Assembly (NCBI RefSeq): GCF_030247195.1
Contig: NC_080672.1
Location: 31,007,906 to 31,071,905 of the forward strand
Direction: 5' to 3'
DNA length: 64,000 nucleotides
DNA from: Topomyia yanbarensis
Lineage: Eukaryota; Arthropoda; Insecta; Diptera; Culicidae
In this document: piece by piece, positions 33,730 through 46,566 of the stretch
Position numbering within the stretch: position 1 is the first letter of the stretch
Layout: every line of letters starts with the position of its first letter
Position numbers and translations under genes: made by a program
The notes under the pieces: generated by a model
Databases searched by the model: none
Told to the model about the DNA's origin: nothing
What the model saw: only the letters and a program-made list of their open reading frames with translations

Positions 33730-35821
33730 CTGGCAGCCATGGAGTAGAATACACGTGTGGGAGCAACACGCATCGGAGTGAAGAGGCTTATTGTGAAAGA
33801 GAAGAGCGGTGGTTCGCGTGAAAAGTGCAAAGAGCGTTTGTTATGCTTCTCTTTATGAGGTGCATAACATCCCTGGCTTTGCTGCGTGCATAAATTATTA
33901 TGCGTGTTTCTGGTGAAATATTCGACCTGACAGCGTTTTTGTTTATGTACGTATGCTTTCTCGAAAAAAAAAGAATTTTGATGGTTTAGTGGCATGTACA
34001 ATGGCATCTTTTAGAATAAGTAATCCGCACTATTTTTTGAACAACTTTAAAAGAAAGTTATATCACCAATAACCTTTCTCAGAATAAAGTATCAGTGTAC
34101 TGTTTCTTAAACATCTATATAACGCTTATTTAGCAGAATGGTCTCTATTTTCAGCATAAATAAAAATAATTGTTCTATTCTGTGCTTCTATTATCACTTC
34201 AACGATCCAATCATCGCCTTCTGGGCGTGCAAATTTACACCTCATCGAAAAACAATCTAGTTGAATCGCAATGCCTCATAATCCATTTGCGTCGATTCTA
34301 ACTAGGTATCCAAATCATGGATGCCATTGCGTGATTTGTAAAACGAATCATTCTCCTTTTTTTAATCGATCAAAACAAACATCACGCACATGAAAAAAAA
34401 CTCATCAGCTGTTAGTAGAAGAGTGTCTAGAATTGCGCTCATGCGAAGATTAACAGCTGGCATGACAAGTTTCACATCACATATTGCTTTGTCCCGATCC
34501 CAGTTGTATGTGCAGGTGAAAATAAAATTTCTGTAATCAACAATTCGTTGAATAAATTGAAATAATTGATTACTTGTAGCTAAAATTGCATTTCAATATA
34601 TTTTCAACTTCATGTTTTGGTTTGGCCGCACTGGTGATTCTTTTCTGTATGATGGAAGCAAAAAGTTTGTTTTGATTGTGGTAGTGTATCGGACAAAACA
34701 AGGCGATAATGTGAACCCTCGTATTTAATACTTTCCTATTATAACACTTGGCCTATCCTAGTCTTTGACGAGTGCTTTTAAAGTGAAATGATCGTAAAAA
34801 GGTTTTCCAGCTAAAATAAAGGCATGTATTATTGCAACGTTTAAAATATTTGTGCCGAAATAATGAGACATGAGGCGATAAATGCTGCGTCGTAAGTGTT
34901 TATTTTGCTAAGCGCCGCTGCGTCCTGTTTCGGTTCACTACGTGAGTGAGGCGAATTAGTAAATATTTCAATAGGGTGATTTTATTTTAATTAAAAGTTG
35001 AATTTAGAGGATAGTATTAAATAAATATGTGCACAACAAATAAATAATATAACTTGAGCTTACTGTTGCACACCTGTTTTATCAAAATCGATATTGCAAT
35101 TATCTCATATGCTTGATTCGAAACCAAGAGTTACGTAATAGGGTCACAATAGGCTCTACTGCCATAATAGTCACATCACCCTACCTCTTGGTTCTATATA
35201 TGTGAATTGTCATCTGGGTCTACTTCCGTATATCGATTGGCTGGATAGAAGTCGTGGAATGCGAGGATATAATTTGAAAGAACAGCTCATATTTAAAAGA
35301 AGGATAAAAAATCAATTTATTTTTTTTTTAAATTGAGTTAGGGAAATAATAAAATATTTTGAGAGAGGATGTAGTAAAGTATAGAAAAGTAAGAGATAGT
35401 GGAAGAGGGTGAGACAAAATGGAAGAGATTGAATAAGAAAGAAGAAAATTGAATTAAAACCAATGTTTTCTTCTTGGTAAGAGCTCGACTGTTTTGTATT
35501 ATATTCTTATTGGATTTATTTCGGCTAAGCAGTCATTCGGTATTTCTGAACTAGGTCTTTATTTATGCCGAAACATCCTTCTGCCCAACGGTCTAACGAC
35601 CGGACATCGTTGCCGATGTAATGTGATAAAAATATTAACGCCTAACGTGGACACCACACATCGCCTCAATTCGTGTGCTCGGACTTATATTGAAAACATG
35701 CTCTTATCCAAACAATGGAAACAATAAGAGATTCGTTCATCGAGATATGCAAATTTAGCTCATATCGAGAAGTCCTGAAGGCTGTACAGGAAAAGTTTCA
35801 ATTCCCATTCCCTCTATTAAA
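33730..35821. other. no gene recognised
   Basis: Mostly AT-rich. Purine-rich DNA at 35330-35460 (GAGAGAGG-, AAGAGATAG-type) precedes the satellite. Nothing is shared with other regions of the window. Confidence 0.4.
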
Positions 35822-37124
35822 CATCCGACCTAATGTTCATTCGGCCTAATGTCAATTTGGCCTAATGTCCATTCGGCCTAATATTTATTCGGCCTAATGT
35901 CCATTCGGCCTATTGTCCACTCGGCCTAATGTCCGTTCGGTCTAATGTCCATTCGGCCTAATGTCCATTCGGCCTAATGTCCATTCGGCCCAATGGCCAT
36001 TCGGCCTAATGTCCATTCGGCCTAATGTCCATTCGGCCTAATGTCCATTCGGCCTAAAGTCCATTCGGCCTAATGTCCATTCGGCCTAATGTCCATTCGG
36101 CCTAATGTCCATTCGGCCTAATGTCCATTCGGCCTAATGTCCATTCGGCCTAATGTCCATTCGGCCTAATGTCCATTCGGCCTAATGTCCATTCGGCCTA
36201 ATGTCCATTCGGCCTAATGTCCATTCGGCCTAATGTCCATTCGGCCTAATGTCCATTCGGCCTAATGTCCATTCGGCCTAATGTCCATTCGGCCTAATGT
36301 CCATTCGGCCTAATGTCCATTCGGCCTAATGTCCATTCGGCCTAATGTCCATTCGGCCTAATGTCCATTCGGCCTAATGTCCATTCGGCCTGATGTCCAT
36401 TCGGCCTGATGTCCATTCGGCCTGATGTCCATTCGGCCTGATGTCCATTCGGCCTGATGTCCATTCGGCCTGATGTCCATTCGGCCTGATGTCCATTCGG
36501 CCTGATGTCCATTCGGCCTGATGTCCATTCGGCCTGATGTCCATTCGGCCTGATGTCCATTCGGCCTGATGTCCATTCGGCCTGATGTCCATTCGGCCTG
36601 ATGTCCATTCGGCCTGATGTCCATTCGGCCTGATGTCCATTCGGCCTGATGTCCATTCGGCCTGATGTCCATTCGGCCTGATGTCCATTCGGCCTGATGT
36701 CCATTCGGCCTAATGTCCATTCGGCCTAATGTCCATTCGGCCTAATGTCCATTCGGCCTAATGTCCATTCGGCCTAATGTCCATTCGGCCTAATGTCCAT
36801 TCGGCCTAATGTCCATTCGGCCTAATGTCCATTCGGCCTAATGTCCATTCGGACTAATGTCCATTCGGCCTAATGTCCATTCGGCCTAATGTCCATTCGG
36901 CCTAATGTCCATTCGGCCTAATGTCCATTCGGCCTAATGTCCATTCGGCCTAATGTCCATTCGGCCTAATGTCCATTCGGCCTAATGTCCATTCGGCCTA
37001 ATGTCCATTCGGCCTAATGTCCATTCGGTCTAATGTCCATTCGGCCTAATGTCCATTCGGCCTAATGTCCATTTGGCCTAATATCCATTCGGCCTAATGT
37101 CCATTCGGCTTAATGTCAATTCGT
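35822..37124. repeat. satellite array of a 16-bp unit (~81 units)
   Basis: The unit is ATTCGGCCTAATGTCC, repeated in strict 16-bp register with diverged units at both edges (to about 36060 and from about 37030), as expected from loss of homogenisation at array borders. A central run of 20 consecutive units (36391 to about 36710) carries TGATG in place of TAATG. On the minus strand TAATG reads as CATTA and creates a TAG stop in one of the three unit phases. The G variant removes it, so all three minus frames are open there (about 104-120 codons of a repeated DIRPNGHQAEWTSGRM). These are not genes. Confidence 0.97.
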
Positions 37125-38599
37125 ATGTAATTCAAAATGTTCTTTGTTTTGATGACATTGTCAGGGAACACGTATCCGCCTGTTGATGCCAATCGAGCAG
37201 ACATTTCTTTAGACTGAACAAACTAATTTATTTGTTTGTTTAGTGTGTATTTGACCAACTAGGAAACGAATCGACTGGGTCTTTAATGCGCGTGGGGAAT
37301 ACGCATGGTTTTGTCCAAGTGAATGATGACTTTTTTAATTATGTATGAGGGAATGCAGCATCGATATTTTTTCTATGTTGCGTCTTCATTGTAATATCGC
37401 AACGTTTACGGGAACGAGGTGGAAAATTTCAGGTTATGGTATCTCAATATGCTTGTGATAATACCTATGAAGGACCATTTATAAATTCTGCCACGCTATT
37501 AAGGGGTAGAGTTATGACAAATAGTGACATAAATGGGATGAGGAGCACGTCATGTGCTTTGTCGCAATCGGCCGTTTTACGCACGATTATACAATGTATA
37601 GTAAATTCCATTGAACATGGACACTTTTGAGTGCAGCAACAGTATTGTGCTCCTAAAAAAAGAAAAAAACCGAAATCATTTGGTTCGTATCAGATCAAGG
37701 GGATAAAGAGCGTGGTAATATGGAAGAAAGTTAGTTAGTATTGGGCAATCTTTGCATAACATAATTAATGAATGGTCCACGATACCACTTTTAAAATCAT
37801 TGTTTACGGACAATTTTATATTGTCGACAACACTCCAGAGTTTAAGTTGTTTTCGATGAAACAAAATTTCGATAAACGGTTACCCAGAGTTTAAACGCTT
37901 TCACATCTAGAACATTTACGTATTCTACAGTCAATAAACTATTAAAATTGAATCCTGGGTTACCCACTTCCCAACTAGTGGTACTTATGGAAGTGTCACT
38001 GAGTAGGGGCCTTACGTTAAGTAAGTACCACATCAAAACTTCCCTTCTCGTATCCCAAGTTACGGTAAAGATGGTCGTGGCCCGCAATAGTGGTTCTCAG
38101 GCGAAATTCTCGCTTGAACTGGATCAATTGTTATTCCCAAATAATGCTCCCCAAGTCTGTCTGCAATCTACGAAGTATACCGTGCTTACGTAACGCAACG
38201 CAAAATTGATTGCTCGAGTCAGAGATACAAACGGTTCAAAGTGAACGATAATTAGCAGCCTCTCAATCAAGTGTGAATTGTCCCAAGAGCAAAGGAAACG
38301 TTGTAAGTGAACGAGTGCGTTGCGCTTCTCCGACTCAGACTCGTTCACTTCAAATTTGTTTCTATATGATCGTGGTAGAATGTTTTCAAGAAGTGAAAAA
38401 GGAGCTTCGGCTTACGGAAGTCATCTTTCTTCAGTATCAGCAGTAATACAATGTAGTAGGGGAGACCGGAGCTAGTTTGCGGTGTTTTCAGTTTTCCTTT
38501 TTTATCGTTTTGGCTTAGGTAGATCGTGCTGAATACGCTTGGGAAGCTCTTAGAAAAGCAGTCTTCCCAAATGAACATTGTATACAATGTTCGCTCTGG
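37125..38599. other. no gene recognised
   Basis: Short frames on both strands only. ACATTATC-type satellite remnants do not continue beyond 37124. Confidence 0.4.
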
Positions 38600-38890
38600 T
38601 TCTGTGGTCACATTAAACCCACATTTTGTGTACGAACTCGAACACGCTATTTCGTACCTAAACACGTGCACATGTTCGACTACACAACCGAACCCAATGT
38701 ACGTGCACGGTGTGCAAACACACAGGTTCGTGGCACCAGCTTTCTCTGTCTCACTCCCATCAGCACTAGTGTTGACTCTTTTTGCCTTGTGTGAATTGTT
38801 CTCGTGTAGGCAGCCGGTGTACGTACACGGTTGTGTAAAATAGAGTTTGTACATCGTTCACTTGGGTTCGATGTTCGAGGCGAACCTATA
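38600..38890 (+). repeat. older interspersed repeat, uninterrupted copy
   Basis: Homologue of 2680-3545 without the SINE. The region around 38744-38760 (GCACCAGCTTTCTCTGTCTC) corresponds to the SINE's insertion point. It contains a run of GTACGTGCACGG/GTACGTACACGG palindromic pieces. It is about 70 bp longer than the interrupted copy near its 3' end. Confidence 0.55.
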
Positions 38891-41800
38891 CATCGCGACG
38901 AAGCATGTTTGAGGGTGCACAGGTACAAATTTGACGACGTGGCTGGGAAGTCTGTAGGAAGGTCACCCTCAACAGGGTAACGAAATGTACGGAGCGTAAA
39001 AGCAATCTGTCAAACAGTCAGTTAGGATGATCGATGGTAGAAGCGATTCAGGCAGTCACAGAGAGAGCAGGAAAGGCGTCTTAAAAGAAGAATGCTGGTT
39101 TAAGACACCAATTCAGGGCACAAATCGGTGAGGATCACGGTGGGAGGGCTTCCAGGCTCTACGGAAGTCAAGTTGGAATCGCGAAAGTCTTCTTAACGTC
39201 AACTATAACAGGAGAGAAGTTCGAAGAGGTGGAAATGCTGGGAATAGAGACCACCAACACAATGTGACACCTTTCAATCATGTTCGGATGATCTCAAGTT
39301 TTGAAAATGTCATGGCCACTTTTTCCCATACATTCCATTGGCACCGTCATAACCATTCATTTGAATTGCTTCATAGAATGCGTAAGTAGGACAATATAGA
39401 AAAAGTACGAGCATCATCCCTTCTACCGAACATCATTTCGTTGCCAGTGCTTCGCATCCGCTCGGTGATAACCGATGATAATTATCGAAATCCCCCTCCA
39501 ACCGGAACACAAATCTGTTTCTTCTTCGGAAGCGTACCGACTGCTGACGATGTAATTCAAATTAAACTCGTTATCGACCCCAGTCGGCAGTCGGTTGAAT
39601 CCGGTGCGCGGAATGGAATTCTCCTGACAAGGACGACGGAAGTTATTTAGCCGTGATTTGCGCTCCTATTGTCCCCGTTGTTGTCAAGTGTCTTCTGTTC
39701 TACTGCTCAGCTCATCTCCAGCGCCGGCACTTTGTTTGAGTGCCTGCTCGCTCGAACCGGAAATGGAAAACAAACCGGAACTATCTCGGAATTGAAATCT
39801 CTCATTTCGGTGCCAACTAATTGATGGCCATGCTGACAGTGCAAACACGAGTTTGATTTTGTTTGCTGCTTCGACAGTTTTCTCCGACCGAGCCCGGAGC
39901 CAGTTCTCTGTCCTTTCACACCGATAGGGACAGGCCGGATTAAACATTCAAGCTGCCAAGTTGGGGAAAGTTTGCGGCACTCTGCTCCCATTTGCCGACC
40001 CGAGCCCGCCCGGCTTAAAGTATTAGAACTGGCCTTTCGCACAAAGGAATGCTTGATTTTCCACCGATACCCCGAGTGACAGACAACTCTCTTGTTGTTG
40101 AGACTCAAGAGGAAAAGTTTCAAGGTCGTCGTGGAATAACGCAAGCTTAGGCAAGTGCGGTAGCCAGTTTCTTATGCCAATAAGCTCCCAACCTGTCCCG
40201 AATCTGTTTAAGAATACGTAAATCTGCTTAAACAGAATAAACATGAAAATCGTTTTATAATAAATTGGCACTCCGATCAGCGCCTTATAGTCGATTCCTT
40301 TTCTACCAATTTTTACGGGCAGGAGTGCATAATATAGTAGCGAACCCACAGAGTTTTGGCAGGTATCCCGGTTGAAACTTTCATCACAATATTTGGCTGA
40401 TGCTGATTTCGAGCTCACGACTGTGCCCTTGTGCCCGGAAAATGTCAACTAACTTTCCCACCGTGCGGCTCCGAATCAGAATCGAATGAATCATCGCTAT
40501 CGGTTTCGGATTTGCGCCAAAAACTTTCGGCTACTCTTTCCGTTCGTTTGCTCCTGTGTGTTTGGTTTTCCCTATACATCCCCGAACACTCGGAACGCGC
40601 CCGGTCCTCTCAATTTCACACCGACGACCATAAATCCTGTTTAATGAAAAAAGTACTGACATAAGTCCTGCTTTCGTTTCCACATTGCCCTGTTCCAGCG
40701 GCAAATCCGCCCCCCAGGGGGGGAATCAGGACATTGTACCGGCTCCCGTGCCAGCTGGACCTATTTTTTTGCTATTCTCTTTCTCCCAAATATTGCCACT
40801 CGCTCGGTTTGCCAGCACATTTTTCAGCTTGTCGATTCGTTCGCACGCCGGTGTATTTATTGCGGCATTACTCCTACTTAATGTAATGACACTCCAAACA
40901 CTGTTTTGCGTTGCGTTTGCCTGGTACCAACCGGAGACAGCAGGACGCCCACGCTAGCCAGCTTGGGTCCACAACCGCTGCGACCGGCCATGGCACATGG
41001 CACACCGGCCGCAGGACAACGAACGACTCTAGGTCATTTGGCTTCTCTTTCGCGTTTGGATGATTGTTTTGGGAATGCGGATGAGATTATTTTTTTTTGT
41101 GGATGTAAAACAATTTCGTTTGGCGGTTGATCCAAAATGAAACCGTGGGGGATTACGTTGTTTGCTACATGCCCGGTAGCGTGGGCAACGAGAAACATCG
41201 ATATTTGCTACCCACTTGCAACTCTGTGTCAACTGGTCGAATGGCAAAATCAGGAGAGAAAATGTCAATTTTTGACGAAGTGTTAAGAGTGACAAACAAA
41301 TTATAGTAACTGACAAAAGATCCATGACAAGTAACAGATGTCACCAAATATCAGAAAAGGTGCAGGATAGAAGACTCTCGTAAGACAGCAGGCAGTAATT
41401 TCCAAAAGTCAACCACCAGAACATAATATCACATCGCAAACTTTCTTTTCACATGACCATACTTTTTCCCATAATCACCATACACCCACAACCTACTTAA
41501 AGATGTGCCCTTTTAAGTGAAGCCTCATAGCATCGTCCATTCAAATTGAAAGGGAGGAGGGATGTCGCTTTTGAAAGTGAATATCATCCACTTTACTCGG
41601 CACCACCTTTTTTCCCCACAAAAGGCTTAACTCGACCAGCATCTATGACAACAACAACGGCAGCAACAACACCAAAGGACAACAGCCCGGTTCTTATAGT
41701 GCCAGCTAGCCAGCCAGCCCGGGGTGGTAAAAATCTATTGCTGCAAATCTGAAATAAATAGCTTCTTGGTGGAGCATTTATTTCTTGGGGTTTATATCAG

Positions 41801-43264
41801 TGTAAAGTGCCGTTTCCTTTTCCTTATGCTGGTAAAGAAAACGACTTCGGGGCGACAACTGGAGCGCGGGTCGGGCCGGCGGTCACGGAATAGCGCTATC
41901 AGCTCTGTACCTATAGAGGTATCGGGAGCCTCGATTGTATTGGCCAGTTGGTGATGTTCGGTAAATCCCGCGTGGGAGAGGCGAAGGAACTGAAGGATTC
42001 CAAAGCTAGGTATGCTTTGTGTGTGTATATGTTGTGGAGAGAAATATTTTGCCTACACGAGTCCTGCTGCTCCGAATACGAGGAAGATACATTTATTTAG
42101 CATTTTAAGACGTGAGTCGAAAGGATTGGATTTATGTTCGATAGAGAATGCAAAATATGCGGGATAAAGCTGTAACTCAGTCAATTGAATATGTGGGAAA
42201 TTTATGCGATTCGAATCTTCTCGCGGGACGCATTAAGTTTTAACGGTCTGATACGGAATGTATAGCATTTCCGTTCAAGGTAAGACAGTAAAGGTAAATA
42301 AAATAGCTGCTGCAGGTCGAGAGAACGTCATAAAGTATACCGTATATACTTTGAAGCTATCGGCAAGATTGAGACATATGTTTCAAAAACGGCCAGGATG
42401 ATGCTCCACGTACAAAATTAGTAAACCCACAAGATCGTCTAACTGCCTTTTTTCATTCTGTTGTTTAACCTTTCGTTTTTTGTCCCCGAGTATCAGCTTC
42501 TAGGAAATATTAGAACGTCCAAGGCGGATGACATGGGTAGTATGGGCAATACTACACACTTGAAAATATCCTAGTGGGTATTTACCCACTGGGAATTTTG
42601 AAAAAAACTTTTAATTTAAAAACTGTCACGCATGTATCTCGTGCACATAAAGGTTCTACGGAATCAAATTGCAACACCTTCCAATTGCTATTTTTGTATT
42701 TTCTGTTGAAAGTTTGTGGGAAATTAATTCAATATCGAACTCTGAGCGCGTCGTATCGTCCACTGTTGCTTCTTTAGTCACTATCGGAGAAGATTGCTCC
42801 ATCCAAGAAGGTATCGTCTATACGAATGGACACACGGTGCTAGGGCCAGAGGCCCTGGGATCTAGCGGGCCCCACGCTCAGGATGGACAAAAGTTAATCA
42901 AAAATAGGTTACTTTTCAAGGGACCAATACAATATCATTTGTTTTCAAGTGATGCTAGATTCGGCCTTCTGTTAGCGCAGTGAAATGTTTATTCGAAACC
43001 AAAACTTGACTGGAAGTAATTTTTTCCAGTTTCATCATACCAGGAACATTATGCTGCTCACGTTCATGTCCAGAATAACACTATTGTAAATTCGGTAGTC
43101 TTAAAAAAGAAAACGATTCTTGTGTAATACAATTTGAGACGTCAAAAAGTTTAAGTGCCAACACTTATTGGCTGTGGCTGCGGGGCCCACTTATTTGCCA
43201 ATCAAAAACTCCATTCCTTAAAATTTATTTGCATTAATTATGCGTTCCCTCCGGTAAACCCTCC
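38891..43264. other. largest stretch without recognised elements
   Basis: GC content rises in 39440-41060, with overlapping minus-strand frames of 87-145 codons (39684-40448) that match no family I know. A CAACAACAACGGCAGCAAC run lies near 41648. This could be intron or 5' flank of a host gene, but nothing proves it. A CAGG-less end-like sequence at about 42518-42600 is described in the findings. Confidence 0.3.
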
Positions 43265-43920
43265 CTTCTTTTCGCTGCTACTGAAGCCCGCATGATAGTG
43301 TTGACTAATGGGAAGGTATCTCCGATGACCGGCACCCCGCAGGCTCAATTGAGGTCCTCACATCCATCTATAACAACTGGCCGCTGGATGGTCTATTTCC
43401 AGACCAAAGATAAGCCATTTAGCATCACCGATATATGCATGATCTAACTAAACAACACTCGGCCGTGCACGAAGAAGTGTCTTATCTACGTACCCACCCG
43501 AGAAGTAGAGATTGATGGTGTAGTCTCCGACAGGGGTTTTAATTACGGAGTATGGGATTGGCTCCTTCAAGGAATTTTTGTTTCAGTCAGTGCAAATTCT
43601 AGGTGGAAGCAGGTGCGATCAGCAAAAATCGAGGGGTAAGAAAACTTATTTTCCATCCTCATTTCGAGCCTGTCACCTGTGGATCTACTCTTCCAAACAT
43701 TGTTCTTTTGAACGAGGCTCGTCTACCTGTTCGCTTTTTTGTATGAATTGGGCCAACAGCAATAGATAATTGCAGAAACAAGGTACGGTGTGAAAAATGC
43801 GAAGAGAATCAAGGAAAGTCTTCCTACTGTGAAGAGACTCCGCATGATATCTCAAAATATTCGGATATTCGACATATTCCGCTTTTAAGGAACGCTCCGA
43901 GAAGAAAGGCAAAAGACTAG
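43265..43920 (+). pseudogene. possible non-LTR ORF1/gag remnant
   Basis: Broken plus frames give VPTREVEIDGVVSDRGFN near 43492, a FRACHLW block near 43665, a second Cys-rich patch (CSLFCMNW) near 43730, then CRNKVRCEKCEENQGKSSYC near 43772-43830. The order (basic domain, then repeated Cys/His knuckles with RCxKC) is like the gag-type ORF1 of Jockey-group elements. Several frameshifts are needed, and the knuckle spacing is not standard. Confidence 0.35.
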
Positions 43921-44005
43921 CTACCCGCCACGACTAATTTCCGCCCTGCCTTGTTCACTAAAGAGCGAGAGTCGGAACATCCCATTGTGGGAACATTTTC
44001 TAATG

Positions 44006-44306
44006 CAGTGGTTTTCAACCTTTTTAATTCCAAGGACCCCCTTCTGAATATTGATTTGTGAAAATCGTTTACTACCATTACCCTGCCAGAAAAAAATGAT
44101 TTTCAATTGGATGAAAACCATAATTTCACTTTTAAGAAACCTGTTCTTGAGCACTCTTAGTAAGCATCTCAATTCTGAAACATGCAAAGACAAATATCCT
44201 ACGGGAATGTTGGATAACAAGTTTAAAATTTGTCCCGCATAATTCACCCCCTACAATCGTCTAATTTACCACTGGTGGTGAATTCACCTCCGGTTGAAAA
44301 CCACTG
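44006..44306. mobile_element. 301-bp hAT-type MITE
   Basis: A perfect 8-bp TSD, TTCTAATG, flanks it (43998-44005 and 44307-44314). The ends are exact inverted repeats over 15 bases: CAGTGGTTTTCAACC and GGTTGAAAACCACTG. CAG-ended, 8-bp-TSD elements are hAT. It has no transposase. Several overlapping short frames here are by-products. Confidence 0.95.
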
Positions 44307-44863
44307 TTCTAATGTGTCTATAAATTTTCGAAAGAGGAAAATCATTTCCTCTCCTAAGCTTTCTCGTATAGGCCTGAGAGTGTCCCTTGAAGGGTGCTGT
44401 TACAAAACCGAAGTAAGTGGCTTTTGGTCTCGGAAATCTTAGATACTAACAGGAATTTCCCCATGGGACATCCAAAACCCCACGTGTCCCAATATTTTTT
44501 CCAAAAATTGCATTGCATTGTGTAAACCTTTGATAAACTTTCGACGGAGATCTTTCACAATTTTAACTTCATTCGCCAGGGTCGAAAAAAAAAACACTAT
44601 AGAGGAGCGTTTTTGGGGATCAAAATGTGCTATTCTTTCAATCGGATAATAAACGTCAGACGAAACGAGTACCCGGGTGAACAACCGTGAACGGTCTCCC
44701 AATCCGTGGTAGGCAGACATTGCTTAGAATTGTACGCGAAAAGGACGTTTTGAACGTCGGATCGTCCGATTTTTCCCCAATATTTGCAAGGTTAGAAACG
44801 TAAATAAAAACTGAAAAACGCAGGTATTGGCACCGGTTCGTCGACGGATAAACGTGAAAACCG

Positions 44864-45253
44864 ATGTTTCGGCTGGTGGCTATGCCCTACGTTGTATATT
44901 CGATTCAATCTTTGATTGGAATAAACGAAACTACGAATCGTTTTTCGACGACAGCAGCATTCCATGTAGAGTTTCCTGATAGAATGATAATACTGTATAT
45001 AAAGGCAATTATTGTTCTTTCACACCGTTACATTTCCAAGGAGGCTCTCTATTCTTTCGACGAAGCATGGAAAGTACTCCATGTTTTTCCTGGGGAAACA
45101 TGGGAGCTTCTGAGTGATTTATGTGAAAAATTATACCAAATTACGTTTGTTTCAGTTCTTCAACATTGCTCCATTCCGGGTAATGAGAAGGCGAACACAA
45201 AGGCATTCCCAGTAATATTTATAATTTTTTGGCACTCTACAAGCCTCTCTTAA
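44864..45253 (+). pseudogene. LINE RNase H domain remnant
   Basis: A 129-codon open frame ends with ITFVSVLQHCSIPGNEKANT, which closely follows the last RNase H motif of I/LOA/R1-like LINEs (usually W-V-P-x-H-x-G-I-x-G-N-E-x-A-D). The histidine and GNE are kept, but the final catalytic aspartate is Asn. Upstream the expected acidic residues are not recognisable. In intact elements this domain removes RNA from the RNA-DNA hybrid. No RT lies upstream, so it is an isolated fragment. Confidence 0.6.
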
Positions 45254-45544
45254 AACTAAGATTGCACTTGTAGTGTGCTATAAAACTTAAAATGTTACTT
45301 GGGTTAGAAAGTGATATTTGTGAAAGATCGCGTAGCTTCAACGAGTTTTTCAGTATTTCAGTCGGCCAGTTTGATTTATTCTATTCTCTGTCCTTCTTAT
45401 CCTTCCTCTCTTCACGTTCCCTGTTATGGTCTCTGCTATTCCGATATTGGAATCAAGCTCTCTTGTGAATGTCTTTTGCCTTCCTTATAAAAGCCTAATA
45501 GTGTTTCTCCTTGTTTGAATTGTTAATCAAATAATGGTTCTTAG

Positions 45545-45795
45545 ATTAGCTTAGCTTAGCTTAGTTGACGCCCGTGAATTTTCCGTCATTGATCAAAGCC
45601 TGCTGAAATTGCATATTGAACCAATTGTATGATACCTGAGAGCAGTACATCATAATCAACGTACAACTTAAAGAAACTAAGATTAATGTATGATCAGATG
45701 ACCACGCCCATGCAGGTCAATTTTGGGATGGAAAGGAATGTTAGTTCAACACTTGTGACTATTATGACCGAGGAATTCTCTGCATCATCCGCAAG
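45545..45795 (-). repeat. AGCTT-tailed repeat related to the split SINE
   Basis: It starts with TTAGCTTAGCTTAGCTTAG (45545-45564) and continues with GGAATGTTAGTTC-ACTTG and CGCAAGTGTCGCAGG, blocks also found in 30230-30330. Overall similarity is low. It joins directly to the inverted repeat copy at 45783-46566. Confidence 0.5.
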
Positions 45796-46566
45796 TGTCG
45801 CAGGATAGGATTGGTGTCATTAGGTAGGGAAATGAATTAGGATATATCTTGGTAGATATTGTGATTTAGATCAGTACTCACGCGCTTTGTCTTTTTCATT
45901 TTAGATCAAAGTTTTCAGGTGTGCGACCTTCAGTAGAAATATGAACGCCGTTCGAATTGGTATTTTAATAATTTTTCTTCCGCGGGACGTTACATAAAAG
46001 GATAAAGCCGCGTGGAACATAATAGAGGTATCTATTCATCTATAGACAATATGATCTTGTCAATATGTTCGAAAGTCGCTCGCAATCAATTTCTGAGAAT
46101 TCGAAACGAGCAATTTGAACTCCGAACAGCTGACCATTGAGAGTATTGCTTCTTATTATCATTTCAGTGATCATTTCCAAAGCTTGCAGTAAAAAGCAAG
46201 CGTACAAAAAGTATAAAAGATATCGCAAATGAATATGAAGAAATTCACTGCGAAATGTTAATGACAAGTTGGCATCTCCACTCTCCCTATCAGACACGTT
46301 TCCATTGCTGGGTTGAATGCCAAATTCCAATCGACATTTTTACAATGCATAATAAATATAATAAACACAACAATAAGAGCTCTTGATCCTTCGGCGGCCC
46401 AGAAGAAGAATGAATGGGAGAAGTGCAATACTGGCCAGGACGGACTACCATTTGAACGGTTCAACCTCGAAAGAGCGATGCAGAGTACTGACTGAATAAT
46501 TTAGAAGAAAGGACCAGTAGTGCTAATTTACGAAGTTTTAGCTTCTGATGGCTCTTCATTTTCTAG
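45783..46566 (-). repeat. ~780-bp repeat, copy 2 of an inverted pair
   Basis: Reverse-complement homologue of 15713-16490. The frame at 46040-46330 (minus) keeps RSNTLNGQLFGVQIARFEF and stops at the same point as its partner. Differences between copies are scattered across codon positions. Confidence 0.85.

Noticed and set aside
36342..36720. Three minus-strand open frames of 104-120 codons encoding a perfect 16-residue repeat
   Set aside because: They are the same satellite read in three phases; the open frame is explained by unit length and one base variant.
35822..37124. A CRISPR array
   Set aside because: Units are directly adjacent 16-mers with no spacers, in eukaryotic DNA; it is a satellite.
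39707..40448. Minus-strand frames of 145 and 141 codons as a two-exon gene
   Set aside because: The frames overlap in different phases, no domain is recognisable, and no splice pair would join them convincingly.
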